Positions 1-12,399 of a stretch of 64,000 bases of DNA are shown piece by piece. The DNA comes from Phascolomyces articulosus (taxonomy: Eukaryota; Mucoromycota; Mucoromycetes; Mucorales; Lichtheimiaceae), in the NCBI GenBank assembly GCA_025677815.1, contig JAIXMP010000026.1, forward strand, positions 248,001-312,000, written 5' to 3'. Position 1 is the first letter of the stretch. Every line of letters starts with the position of its first letter. The notes under the pieces were generated by a model. It was given only the letters and a program-made list of their open reading frames with translations. It did not search any database and was not told where the DNA came from. A program made the position numbers and the translations under genes.

Positions 1-210
1 CAAAGCAGCTTCGACAGAATCAGGATATTCGGTAGCATTAGAAGCCAATTCAGTATCTCCATAGGTATCCGTACCGGACGGAAGAGGACCATTTCTTTGA
101 ATAGCAGAAGCTTCAGGATCGGTTGCTTGGCGTTTTTGGTTATTGACAGGAATGGCAGTAACAGCTGCTAGTGCACAGGAAATGATTGTAAAGGGGAGGG
201 TAACCTTCAT
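1..210 (-). CDS. Secreted protein, N-terminal part (runs off the window)
   Basis: The ATG at 210 (minus strand) opens a frame that stays open to the window edge, giving 70 residues. Residues 1-19 are a signal peptide: a basic Lys, a hydrophobic core and a small residue before the likely cut (AAVTA/IP). A dibasic Lys-Arg at residues 26-27, followed by Gln, looks like a Kex2 processing site. The rest is Ser/Thr/Pro/Asp-rich with one N-glycosylation sequon (NAT). The two downstream genes on the same strand are secreted lipases that also carry a signal peptide and a KRQ site, so this could be another secreted hydrolase, but no catalytic motif lies within the window. Secretion is well supported; the enzyme class is unknown. 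Confidence 0.7.
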   Translation of the reverse strand, partial: MKVTLPFTIISCALAAVTAIPVNNQKRQATDPEASAIQRNGPLPSGTDTYGDTELASNATEYPDSVEAAL

Positions 211-280
211 CTTAAAAATAAAAATTTACGTTAGGATTTTAATTGAATGATAATAAAAAAATCGAAATATGATGGTATCC

Positions 281-288
281 TATTTATA
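281..288 (-). promoter_or_regulatory. TATA box of the secreted-protein gene
   Basis: The minus strand reads TATAAATA about 70 bases upstream of the ATG at 210. The same octamer lies about 97 bases upstream of the second lipase gene. Confidence 0.5.
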
Positions 289-3200
289 CCCTTTTTTTTT
301 TTGTATTCTTTTGTCAGAAATATGGATTCATATCCATAACCGTATATTCAAAATCTCGGTATGACGTTCCACAGATACCTAAAAGGTATTATTCTTTGTA
401 ATTTATTTGTTCTTCCATACTTAATAATAATAAATGAGAACAATACGTATGAACCACAGGGTTTTAGGGTATCTAAAATATCGTATCCCTTTCCCGCATA
501 ATATTATGCGTGATCTGGGAAATGTCAAAAATTCAAAAAGTTACCAAATCGAGGTATCGTGGGTAAAAATTGAAAACGATCGCGTAAAGAAGAAATCTGT
601 TTCTTAATGATTGTTGAAAAAATTCAGGAACATTAAAATAAATCAAATCTTAGATTGAGGTTTCTCTAATTTGAGATTTTTTGTGGAAGTCTAGATTATG
701 ATTTGAATATGGGAAAAACCAATTGCTTTTCTTTCTGTTACACTATCGATTTAAATTAATTAAAGTTTCACGGTCGTATTCCTCCACGAAGTTGTTTTAC
801 GAAATGTCCATTTTTAGAAATACCTCGGCTAACTTGGTACATTTCTAGTGTGCTTTTATTTTTTTTTAAAAAAATGAAGTTCATTATGTATATTAAAATA
901 GGATAGGCCCAAACCATTGGAATAATGATCTTGCCAGTCAAATATATAACTGTAAAAGTGTGCACTAACTAAATAAAATATGGGAGAAAAGTGGTTCAAA
1001 AATATTTATTATTACTCCAAGTTTTTTCTTTGTTCTCACATCTTCTTTAACAGTATTGTTTTTTGTTTTTTTTTCTATACAGATACTGCTCCGCAATTAT
1101 TAAGTCCTTATTATTACTACTATTTAAATGGTATATATGTGTAAGATAATAGACGATCATCTCGTCGTCTCAGAATTCTCTCCCATCCATCCGTCGATCA
1201 ATGTGAATATGCATATTTTGCTGACAATCCATTCTTTTCATAATAGATTTGTTTATAGGTCATCATGAACATGTATTTTCGTATTATAATATTTTAATAG
1301 AAGAATTCAGACAAATATTTGATTTTCAACAAGAATTACTCGAGAAGCTAAATATTTTAAGCATTGTTGCCCTTTATTCTTTTTGCGGATATGAAGATTT
1401 TAGGGTTATAATAGTTTATGTGTTGCATCTTTATTATGTATGCCAGTTAAAATATAATTATGTCTGTAATACCTTATCATTACTTTCATGCGATGTTCAT
1501 ATACGTGAAATAATAATATTATTTTGGTCATGATCTAACCCACTAAAAAGGAAGCAGTAGCCCCCTTTTTTATAACTTATTCCTCGCAGTTATCAGAAGA
1601 GAACAAAAAAAAAAATTCAACCAGGCAAGTCAGCGCCAGAAGAACAAGGCACATTCCATTGTTGTCCATAATTGTTTAGTGTAATAAATATTACAATTTA
1701 TACAATAAAGAGACCGATGATACTACGTATACGTCCATCGAGCTAGAAAGTGCAAGAAAAAAGTACAAAAATAATATAAAAATACGTAAGAAGACTGTAG
1801 ATTTTCTTTATAAAAGGAAACTAAGTAACACTCAAGATCATCATGTAAATAATGGCTACATAAGCACACAGAAGTAAGTTGTCCAAGTATGAATCGTAAT
1901 AGACTGACCAATCGAGTATGCAATCATAACTTCTTAAAGTGAAATGATAAAGCGATTGATACACTCGGCCAAAATTGTTGCATCCACAAGTAACTCTATT
2001 ACTGAAAAATATAAGAAAATGATAGTCTGGAAACTTATGCCGCGGCAAAGAAATAACATTGGAGAACTTTAATAACGTTTTTATTCATTGCGTAATAGCC
2101 AATGATGAACAGAGGCATCTTTTATGACTATTGTTATTTTCTCAACTTGTCATCAATAATACAAACTTTATATTCTTATTGTTTGGGTGGTGGTTAGTAC
2201 ACTCGCTATTATTACCATTTACAGCGTGATGATCTCTTCCCATTTGTAATTTTTCCTATTAGTCACTTTCATTCATCTACGTTCTGTATAGTTTCAATAC
2301 GTCAGATAAAATGTCTCAGTTCGTGAGTACAGGGATTCAACAGTGCCACTTTTATATACTTTGCTTTGATTACGTTAAAAAAAAACACGCACACACACAC
2401 AGCCCAAAAAAAAAAGACCTTTTTTTTATACAACCCCTCTTCTTTTTTTTACTGTGATTATTAATCTTTAGTGTCTATGTAAAAAGAAATTTTTTTGGAA
2501 TGGATTCAAAAAAAGGGTTTTCCATTTATTTACTTTGTTAATATTTACATATTATATAGGACGAGAGAGGAAGATAGTTGTTTTGAAATTATTGATGGCA
2601 TGATGAAATAATGAGTATTTTGGTATCAATAATACAACTAATATCTGCATCAATATCCATTGATTTTCAATATACTTAATGTTATTCTTAATAAGATCTA
2701 TTTTATCATTTTTTTCTAAATTGCCACATCATCTTTCGTTTATTTTTTGTTACCGTTTGCACCAAATGTAATATTCTCCTTCCACCTAATAATGCATCTT
2801 TCATAGTTATGTTTAACGCTCATATTAATACAGGTGTACTTCCTGTTTTAAATCCTTCTTTGTCCACGTCAGATAAATATGTTATAAACAAGTGATGGAT
2901 GTGGGATGACTACAATCTTTTTTACACTCTCATGTATATCATTCCATAGGGCTGTTCAGTTACCAATTACGTTGTCATTGCTATAGTATAAAACTATTAT
3001 TTTTTCTAATTACAGTTGTGTATCTTTGATTATTGATAAACACAATCACAATCAAAAGGATAGATATTAGATTTAGCGATTGTTGGATCGGTAAGTTGTA
3101 CCTTATTATTTCTTGTTCCATAGAAAGAAATTTCAAACCTCCTCTTACTAAAAATTAGGTAGAAGTATGTAATAAAGACAAATGCGAAGGTCTTGTGGAA

Positions 3201-4673
3201 AACGAAGAACTGACATATATGTATTATTATCATAATTTTAGGAGCGATTCCTATAAAAGCACAAGCTTCTTACTTTAAGTAATATCATAAATTTTCCTGT
3301 GTTGAATAGCAATCATAGTGATGCCTTTTGTTACCAAGACTTACTATAGTTCAAAAGTGCACCGTAAGAAGAAACAATCACCCTTGAAACTCATTTTTTG
3401 TATAATTGACATAGAGTGCAATAATCTAGAGTAACCTGCCGCCACTCATTTTTTCTTTCGTTTTATCGTTATGTAGTTTTTCAAATATGTACCAAAGTAG
3501 TTAAAACTTGGTAGCTAGTAAGTAAATAATGGTATGAATTACGTTGTGTTTTTAACGTAGTATAACTTTTGCATATAAATAGATATATACAAAATAAACC
3601 ACTTTTTGAATAATATTTTTAAAAAGATCATAATAAGTAACATAACAATGTATTGCGTTAGTGTGCTCTGATATACTGAGAATTTGGTATATAGTATCTA
3701 TTAATATCCAAATTTCCACACTCACTTTCCACGTGGTATTATTTTTATTATTGCACTATACCAACATGACTACGTTACGTACATACTTATCCCGTGTAAC
3801 ACGAACCCAACTTCCCAGTATTGCTTAGGCTACTTTTCTTTCTCCTATCCAATGCATACTTAAGTTAGCCAGTAAGTAGTATATATTGTTAAAATGTGGA
3901 TAATATTTTTACTCATCAAATACATTAGTTGTCACCATCAATTGGAAAGTAGTTCCTGCCCTCTGAAGACCCTAATGAAGAAATGGTGAACAGTGGATTC
4001 GAGTACGAATTAAAAAGAGACCCGACGATTAATGTGGTACCGTGGGATTTTGATGATAATTTAATATTTCCAGTGCTTTGTTTGATTTTCAAGGATATAT
4101 TTAAAACTAACAACGCATTGTACCAATTGCAGTAATTAATAGTCATTCAATATGGTTATTATATAGCAGCATGTAATTGTCTATTGTTCATTTCAATTGG
4201 AGAATATTATCTAATTATTGTTACTAATACATGTGACTTATTTACTCATAGCAAGATGTAACAAAAGCAAAGATAATCATTATATAAAGCATCAAGTAGA
4301 TAAACACAAATCGATTTCAAGGGTTTTTAGATTTTATCTACGGATACGTTATATCATCTCATCATAATGGCAAAAAGAACATAATGTAGAAAGCTACCAA
4401 TAGTTCCAAGCATGTGATGTGTTATTGATAATTATCATAAACCTAACTAACACGACAATCGTTTCGCATATTTAATGTAAAGGAGCTATCCAACAAGATT
4501 CATGATAATGACGAATGATCTGTCATACAAGTGAAATAGCGGCATAATTGAGTGGTTTTAACCACTAAATTAATTTCGGAGCTAATTTCCATTTCTTATA
4601 CAAGATAACACCCTTGTAGTCGATTGCAGCGCACGTATTAATTACATAGGATAATTAAACTGTCAAAAAATGA
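289..4673. other. Gene-poor AT-rich stretch
   Basis: No complete gene was found. Two short frames look slightly protein-like and may be relics. A plus-strand frame at 2764-2895 has no ATG at its start. A minus-strand frame at 3925-4143 is rich in Ser, Gly and Asn. Neither shows a known motif or a clear splice signal. The rest is homopolymer runs and short A/T repeats. Confidence 0.5.
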
Positions 4674-4680
4674 TATAAAA
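4674..4680 (+). promoter_or_regulatory. TATA box of the Q/N-rich ORF
   Basis: TATAAAA lies 63 bases upstream of the ATG at 4743, in the sense orientation. This supports the ORF as a transcribed gene and not a chance low-complexity frame. Confidence 0.5.
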
Positions 4681-4742
4681 GAGAAAGGTAAAATGGACTA
4701 AATCTCCATTATATCTTTATTCTTTCTTTTTGCAATTGAACC

Positions 4743-5204
4743 ATGTCTTACAACCAAGGAAACAATAACACCTCTGCTGATTGGGATTATTCTGGCTCTC
4801 AGAATAATGCTGATACCTATGATCAATCTTATAATAATTATTCCAATAATCAATATGACAATCAACAGCAAGATCCATTGTCTCAACAACAAGGAAGAGG
4901 GTATGACCAATCATACAATGATTCACGACAAACCTCAGATTTTGGGTCGTCGAATCAACCTTACACAGGATATGGTCAACGACAACAATCCTCGTACAAT
5001 AATTCGCAGCAAGGATTTTCTCAACAAGGATATTCTCAGCAAGATTCTTCAAACCAACAGCAGTCTTATGATCAACAACAGCGACAGCAACAACCCAACG
5101 ACCAGCAACAGTCTAACGACCAGCAACAATCTGGTAATCAGCAACAACAATCCAATTATCAACAATCTTGCTTTGATGATCCACTTATGTACTATGATCA
5201 ATAG
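4743..5204 (+). CDS. Small Q/N/S/Y-rich prion-like protein
   Basis: A single-exon frame of 153 codons runs from ATG at 4743 to TAG at 5204. The product is almost wholly Gln, Asn, Ser, Tyr, Asp and Gly, with repeated short blocks such as QQGYSQQDSS, DQQQ and NNYSNNQYDNQQ. It has no hydrophobic core, no signal peptide and no charged clusters. This composition matches the yeast-prion-like or RNA-granule class of disordered, aggregation-prone segments, so a role in assemblies is possible but not shown. A TATA box sits 63 bases upstream. Two overlapping frames on either strand are also open, as expected for CAA/CAG/AAT repeats; this frame has the ATG nearest the TATA box and the most biased composition. 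I do not recognise an orthologue. Confidence 0.6.
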   Translation: MSYNQGNNNTSADWDYSGSQNNADTYDQSYNNYSNNQYDNQQQDPLSQQQGRGYDQSYNDSRQTSDFGSSNQPYTGYGQRQQSSYNNSQQGFSQQGYSQQDSSNQQQSYDQQQRQQQPNDQQQSNDQQQSGNQQQQSNYQQSCFDDPLMYYDQ

Positions 5205-5645
5205 GATCAAAATAATCTATCCTTTGGTGATAGATTAAAATACGAAATGATTTCAATGTGAAATTCATGTTAGAGGGTCAACTTTCTCCTTTTTCCTCCC
5301 GCAATTACGCGTTGTATATATTTTTGTACATATATATTGTAAATAAAGTAAAATACATGTCAATTATATTAAAAAACCAAATATTAAGTGAACCTTGTGT
5401 TTATTATGTCAATTGGGGAGTAGTTAAAAAAGAAAAGAATAGTCAAATGTAACTATATTTATGGTAACTGATGTATGTATGTGTAATTAATGTTGTCACT
5501 CAAATCCCCCCAAAATATCCCCTTATTTGACAAAATGAATAATTCATCGATGAAATAATTTTTTTTTATCCATAACAAAAGAATTCAGTACTGCTGATAA
5601 ATAAACTTCCTAGATATAATAAAACATGGTCAATGTCTCCCTTTT
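5205..5645. other. Convergent 3' intergenic region
   Basis: This stretch separates the 3' ends of the plus-strand Q/N-rich ORF and the minus-strand first lipase. It holds AATAAA-like strings on both strands and no convincing gene. Confidence 0.5.
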
Positions 5646-7321
5646 TTAAAGGCAAATGCCGGTGCTCATACCAAAGTATCTGTATCGTGATATAAGGATA
5701 TAGTTCAGTATTTTATATTATTGAACCAATTTCTTGTACTTATGTAAATTCCAATAATCGATGATTCCCCCAAAAAAAATTTACTACAATTCTTTCTCTC
5801 ATATGTATTAAGAAACTTACGAAGTGTGATCGGTGAAAACGAAACCAGTTCCTTGAGAGTCTGAGCAAGAATTTGATTCAAGACCATTGGGACACACGAC
5901 TAATCATAGTACATAAGATGATTAGAATATAAAGCTGTGATCCATTTGCCTTTCTATACTGATAATTATAATTTAATATACATAAGCTTCTACTCACCAA
6001 CTTGATTGTTACGCTTCTCCCAAAATTCATCACCAGCATGGTAAAAGCCAAGAAGAGTATCAGGAGTGTGAGGGACGGCTACATATCATCAAAAATCAAT
6101 TGTATGAGCAAATCAATAATTGCGGCCTGTCTTAATCTTTCACTATACAATTTATACGTAAGATAAAAACTTACGATCACTAGCATGCACAGCACGCTTG
6201 TAAGGAATTCCAGTTTGAACAACATATTCAGCAAATTTCTTATTACCCGTACGGGGTTGACCTGTTTTTATTTTTATTTTTATTTTTAAAAAATAAGTTA
6301 TAACACGAGAAGATTGAAATAATATAACGATATAATGTTTTTTAAAAAAAATTAAATATAGTATAAAATACCTTGAGTAACCAGCTTGAGATTTTTAACA
6401 TCTTGCTTATACAAATCCAAAGCGCAAAGAAGAGCGGTTGCGCCACCCAAGGAGTGCCTAAAATAAGAGTAATTATAATAACAAAAATTATGAATGAAGT
6501 GTCATTTCATAATAATATGCGAGATAAAAATGACAAAAAAAGATAATTACCCAGTAATAGCGACAGTGTAGCTGGGATTGACTTCAAGTTCCTTGTTAAT
6601 AAGAGCAATTAATTGCTTCTGGACCTCTTGGTAACTTTGTTGAAATCCAAGATGAACCATAGCACCTGTGACACCGCTGTAAGAGACAGGGGTACCAGTA
6701 AAATCCTATAATGCAATTCGAAATGAATCAGTCATCATCCGTAATAACATAAAATCCTCTTTTAATGGTAATAAAAAAAATCTCCATCCTGTTTCCCTCC
6801 CCCACCTTCTAGCATACTAGTACTACTTACAGCTATCCAATTTTGGAGAGAAGCCGATCCTAATAATTTATAATTTAAAAAGGATAAGAATGAGAAATGT
6901 CAGATAAAAAAGTAATAAATTATTACTCATATATAATTAGATTTCGAACGCATGAATAAAAAAAACAGTAATATTTACCTCTAAAGGCAACATAAATAGT
7001 TTGATCGGCATCTCCCCTAGCCACCAAAACATTGGTATCATAGACGCTTGTAGTGAAAGTGTCCACAATTTCTAAGTTCTTTGCTTGGTCACACGTAGGG
7101 CAGCTCCATTTTTTACCAGGGATCACAGATGAACAATAAGTATCGGCAGACAGTGAAGTATAGAATTTAAGTTCTGCGATTTCATCAGCAGCCGCTTCAC
7201 GAGTACCACTGGATTGACGCTTGGAAAAGAGACTGTCATGTTGGGTGGGGAATGCTGAAGCAGTGAGAAACATCAGCAAAAAGGATGAAATGGGTGTGAG
7301 GGGAAGAGTTGCCAACTTCAT
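5646..7321 (-). CDS. Secreted triacylglycerol lipase, Rhizopus lipase type (copy 1)
   Basis: Alpha/beta-hydrolase (class 3 lipase) that hydrolyses ester bonds of triglycerides outside the cell. Eight exons join in phase to 297 residues: 6979-7321, 6831-6859, 6551-6705, 6372-6457, 6175-6261, 5998-6078, 5821-5899 and 5646-5679. The N terminus has a signal peptide (about residues 1-23) and a Lys-Arg site at 34-35 that would release a short propeptide. The nucleophile motif GHSLGG gives Ser178 and is split by an intron. Asp233 lies in VHASD and His285 in FTDHTSYFG, completing the triad in the order and context of Rhizopus lipases. Paired cysteines occur near residue 70 and near the C terminus. 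The propeptide is much shorter than in the Rhizopus enzymes. The ATG at 7321 is preceded by a TATA box about 85 bases upstream. A close tandem copy follows. Confidence 0.9.
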
Positions 7322-7400
7322 TCTTGTAATTATTGGCGTAGTAGTAGAACAAATGGGCTGTTTTTGATAATTTTTCTTTTCGACTTGTCATCTTGGCATC

Positions 7401-7412
7401 TTTATATATATA
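7401..7412 (-). promoter_or_regulatory. TATA box of lipase copy 1
   Basis: The minus strand reads TATATATATAAA about 85 bases upstream of the start codon at 7321. It sits near longer AT repeats, so the exact box is uncertain. Confidence 0.4.
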
Positions 7413-8951
7413 CTTTTTTCTTAATATATTATATATATATATATATATAGTCTAATAGAGTATAACTTGGTTTTTAGGTATTTTCAAGTAGTAAGAATAA
7501 ATATTGACATGAGAAATTTAAAACGATCTAAATAAGAAAGAGAGCCTGATCCTGTCGTTGTTGAATAGGATCATAATAAAGGGATCATGGCGCATAATAA
7601 GAAGAATGAACTCAATAATTTGATTTGACGTGTTCCCAAAAGAATTATTTAATCATACTAGACGAATATGAATGTTACACGGGCTCCGATAAAATGGGAG
7701 GGCGAGTCTGATTTTTTATTTATCACGTAAACATAAATACTTTCACATCTCATTTTTCCCTAATACAATAATTTAAAAAGTAAATGAATCCCCCGGCCTA
7801 ATAAAAGTATCATTCTTTTCATCTCGATCGATGATATATTCCACAATAATTTGTCAAATCATTTATTCTCTTCTGTACACGGATAATTACACTTATTTGG
7901 TCGAATTAAACTATTATTACTGTTTTATATTATTCCAAGAATGGAACAAGATGAAATGAAAAAATTAATATTGTTGTTGCTTTTTACCTCGGGATGGGCA
8001 ATTATGCTATTATAATACATTTATCCGAGTAAATAAATTTCAAAGATTACGTATGATGATATAGATAAAGGATGATGATGATGATGATGATGCTCGGGGC
8101 TTATCTTGTTGAATTGGGTCTTTTTTTTTTTTAAAAAAAAAAAACATAGGTGACAGGTTCACCATTTAGTTTTAGTTTTATTTTTTATAAGCTTCCTTCT
8201 CGATGGATAAGTTCTCAATAGGAAATCTCCGTAATGATAAAAATAATATATTGCGTATTTTAGAGTTGTTGCTATGTTATTATTATATGCTACTATATAC
8301 TATAGTATAATTCTATGTTGATTGATTCACTTTCTAATTATTATTGTTGCAGTGAAGATTTATTATAATAGTAAACAAGTAATGCCTGTAATTATTCTTT
8401 TTTTTTTCCAATTTGAATTTTCAGGTGAGGCGAACCGGAATATAAGACTTTCCGTTTCCTAATGGTGTAGTACTTTGTGAGACAACACATTTAACATTCA
8501 CCAGACAATAATGCATCGATATGAAAAAGATCCTCCTCTTTCAAAATCATAGCCGAAAGAAAATTTCAATAATTATAATCATTATTATGCAAGCGGCTGT
8601 TGGATATATAAAATTATTATTTTATTATTATAGCAACCGATACATGAATCACTTATTATTATAGCTCGTAAACAATCTTTTTAATTAAGAAAAAAAAATA
8701 GATCATATGGTGAAATGATTCATTGTTTGTTTATATATATATATATATATATGTATATAGACTTATAATTAAAGAAAATATATTCTATACACTGATTCCA
8801 TGTATTCTTATTTATTCATGATATTTATAAAAAACAGTAAATATATAACACATAGTAGTACCACAAGTAATAAAAAAGAAGGAGGGGGGGAAGGAATAAG
8901 AGTACAATATGAATCTACCCTAATATAACGGTCAGGTTTGTTTTTTTTTCT
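7413..8951. other. Intergenic region between the two lipase genes
   Basis: Promoter side of lipase copy 1 and 3' side of copy 2. It contains (AT)n at about 7428-7449 and 8733-8752, a GAT triplet run near 8070-8091, and facing T and A runs near 8121-8143 that could pair as a hairpin. No gene was seen. Confidence 0.5.
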
Positions 8952-10547
8952 TTAAAGACAGATACCAGTACTCATACCAAAGTATCTAAAGTGAAAAAGT
9001 AGGTTGTTAGTTTAGTAATTAATGACGTTGAATATGAAATGGACGCTTTTTTTTTTATTTTACTACTATTGTTTTATTATACTTACGAAGTGTGATCGGT
9101 GAAGATAAGACCAACACCAAGAGAACCAGAGCAATAGTTGGTTTCAAGACCATTTGGACAAGCAACTATATTATAAATAATGGTATAATAATTGGTATTC
9201 GATGCAATATATATAGATTTAATTATAATATGTAAATGTCTACTTACCAACTCGGAGACGGTTATCCCAGAATTCTTCACCAGCATGGTAAAATCCGAGG
9301 AGAGTATCAGGAACATGAGGAACGGCTATGTTATTATGAAAATATACATGAATTAATCAGTTATTCCATTTTTTTTATTCTTCATTATCATTGCTCATAG
9401 TAATTTCTAATTTCTGTAAATAACGTACGATCACTAGCATGTACAGCGCGCTTATAAGGAATTCCGGTCTTGACAACGTATTCAGCAAACTTCTTGTTAC
9501 CCGTGCGAGGTTGGCCTATTATTGTTATTTTTTTTTATCGAAAAGAAAATCCAATAATAAATATCACTATCCATTACTACTATGTATGGTAGAATAACAG
9601 GGTCTATAGTAAACATGCTTTACCTTGAGTGTATAATTTGACATTCACACCTTGTTCATACAAATCCAAAGCGCAAAGCAAGGCAGTTGCGCCACCCAAT
9701 GAATGGCTAAAAAAGTAAAAAATAGAATAATAAAAATCAGTAATTGATCCCTGATATTTGTATCCACATAGGGTGGTATCACTTTTAAACAAAAGAGTTT
9801 TAACAACTTACCCACTGACAGCAACAGTATAGCCAGGATGAGCTACAAGCTCCTTGTTAACAAGTTCAATCAATTTTTTTTGAACATCTTTATAACTTTG
9901 CAAGAATCCAACATGAACAGTAGCACCTGTGACGCCACTGTAAGGCACAGGGATGGCAGTAAGATCCTATTTATATTCATGCCGAGCGATATGTCAGTAT
10001 TCATAATTAATCACCACGAGTTGTTATAAATAATATTACATACAGCAAGCCAATTTTGAAGAGAAACGGATCCTATTATTGTTGTTGGATTTTTTGATTG
10101 TATTTGTTTACATTAACAAATAATTAATGATAATTGTTAGTAGTCGTATATATTCGTTACTATAATGGATCCAACGATAACAACAGAAAATGTACTTTGA
10201 ATTTATAACAATTTAATACCTCTAAAGACGACATAAATCGTCTTATCAGTGTCTCCTCGAGCAACCAAGACATTGGTATCATAAGCAATGGTAGTAAATG
10301 TATCCACGATTTCCAAATGACGAGCCTTGGCACAGTTGGGACAAATCCATGTACCTCCAGGGACTACAGCTGGACAGTAAACATCAGCAGACAAAGAACT
10401 ATAGAACATAAGTTCTTCCACTTCTGCAGTGGTTGCTTGACGGGCACTCCCAATTTGACGCTTCTTGAATTCACCATGAGAAGCAGAAACAAGAAGAGGT
10501 AATAGGAAAAAGGAAAGGAAAGTAAAAGGGAATATAGTCAATTTCAT
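8952..10547 (-). CDS. Secreted triacylglycerol lipase, Rhizopus lipase type (copy 2)
   Basis: Tandem paralogue of the neighbouring lipase with matching intron positions (eight exons) and the same C-terminal ending, YFGMSTGICL. The start is the ATG at 10547; an upstream TTG in frame is not needed. A signal peptide covers about the first 20 residues and a KKRQ site follows near residue 27. The first exon ends after VVFRG, as in copy 1. The triad is present: Ser of GHSLGG near residue 173, Asp of VHASD near 227, and His of FTDHTSYFG near the C terminus. All splice sites I traced are GT-AG. Substitutions are spread through the mature domain while the catalytic blocks are kept, so both copies look functional and may differ in substrate or expression. 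A TATAAATA box lies about 97 bases upstream. Confidence 0.88.
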
Positions 10548-10643
10548 TTTCAAAATAATAATAAGTATAGAAGGAATTGATCAGCAATAACTTTTCTTTG
10601 AAAAAGGTTGAATAAAGACGTTGGTTTGTTATTTGAAATGTTA

Positions 10644-10651
10644 TATTTATA
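10644..10651 (-). promoter_or_regulatory. TATA box of lipase copy 2
   Basis: The minus strand reads TATAAATA, the same octamer as upstream of the secreted gene at the left edge. It is about 97 bases from the start codon. Confidence 0.5.
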
Positions 10652-12216
10652 TGCTTTTTTTTTCACTGTGAAATAATAACCATGATGATTCGTATAATAC
10701 ATCTTGAGCGGATTCAAATTGGTGGATAATATAGACTTTCTCAAGGTTCTTTGGAATATTATCAAGATCCCTTTTTTGAATATTTCTCTTCTCTCGCTCT
10801 TTGTGGTCCACGTATAATTATCATTATTATTTTCCGTCTCTTAATGATATACCAGAATCGTAATCACTGGTGGAACAATGATCGATAGTTATACTTGTAA
10901 TTTATTTACAGATGAAGAAAATTTCTCCACCTCTTTATTAATCGTGAGTACGATTTTTTATTTATCACGTAAATAGTATTACTTAATCGAATCAAATTTC
11001 CCTAATGCATTTCTTTTTCCTCGGTCAAGATTTTTTTTTATTTCCATGGCAATATATACTACTATATACACTTGAACAGCAAATTTAACTTGATTTGATA
11101 TAATTCTTCTTTTATGTAAAAACTTTACATTACAAACAGTGCATATTTATTGGAAAGATAACATACACTGTATTGTCTTAAAATATTATTAAGCTGATCA
11201 TTTATATGCCAATCATTCAAAAGCACGATATAGAAACAACAGTATAAAAAACGGATAGTAATAATTATTTGTTAAATTATCAACAATTCTGCTGTTTAAT
11301 AAAAATGATATGAGTATAAAGTAGTATGGTGAAAAGTAACAATTTACTAATGTTGTTGTACAAATGATCCCACTTGGTTAATTTCTCACAAAAGATTGTA
11401 GAGATTAAATCACATAATCTCATTTAAAAAAAAGTCTTGGCTTCCATCAATCCAAGGTTTTTTTTTTTTTTTTTTTTTTTTTTGGTTTAGTTTTCCCCAT
11501 TCATGGATATGATTTTAATGGGGTTCTAAAGTTATCTATGATTTGATGATTGAGTTAAACACAATGTTTTTTAAAACTCGCTTTATCAGTAGTAGTTTAT
11601 TATACAGAGATACGACGGCCTTTCTTATATACTAGGAAAATACACTTTTCCAGTACAATCATTGATATAGTTTATTCATTACAACCATAAAAAAAAAGAT
11701 CATGGCGAGTGCTGATTGTATGTGAGAAGGAATCGGCGATGCTTACATATCTATATTTATTTCACATCCTCAAAAATAACGAACTTTGATAAAAATAATA
11801 ATATTATTATTACCGAGATTTGAGAAATACTTGTTTTAGTTAGCATAAAAAAATTATCATCGAAGAAAGCAAACAGTTTATTTGTGTGTGTGTTTGGCGC
11901 GGGGGGGGAAGATTAAACTTTGGTAACCGCCACAAGTAACACAGATGTCATAAATAAAATCTTTTTATCCAATTAACATTAACTGAAAAAGTTAATTTTA
12001 TTACAAAGAAAAAAAAATAATAGATGGAGTTTCCTGACTACTACTCCAGTTTTTTTTTTAAAAAAGTGGATTGGTATACGCTTATTCAAGAGTAGCCTTT
12101 CTTGTGGAATGGAAAAGCATAAGATTTATATTTATGATGATTGATAAATGACATTTTTTTCTGTTAGATAAACTCAATTGATAATAGTATTATACTTATC
12201 AATCAGCTAAAGTATA

Positions 12217-12399
12217 TTATTCATCGAGAGGTGGATCCAGTGATTGTGCTACCATCTTTATTCGAGAGAAAATAAAATAACATATAAAGGGATACTATAT
12301 AATATCTGTAAACACTATCATTGATAAAGAGAGAGTGAGAGAAAGACTAATGTAGGGTAAGGGATGGTGGACAATCACTGGATCCATTACCTCGAATAA
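12217..12399. repeat. Imperfect inverted repeat, about 40-bp arms
   Basis: Arms at about 12217-12259 and 12362-12399 are reverse complements with a few gaps. A 16-bp core is perfect (12232-12247, TGGATCCAGTGATTGT, against 12371-12386). The loop is about 100 bases of A-rich and GA-rich DNA. It could be a small MITE or a folded transcript; no flanking duplication was identified. Confidence 0.6.

Noticed and set aside
1249..1533. 94-codon frame on the plus strand
   Set aside because: Starts at a TTG codon, not an ATG, and has no promoter, motif or splice context.
4717..5052. Long minus-strand frame overlapping the Q/N-rich ORF
   Set aside because: Shadow of the CAA/AAT repeats on the other strand.
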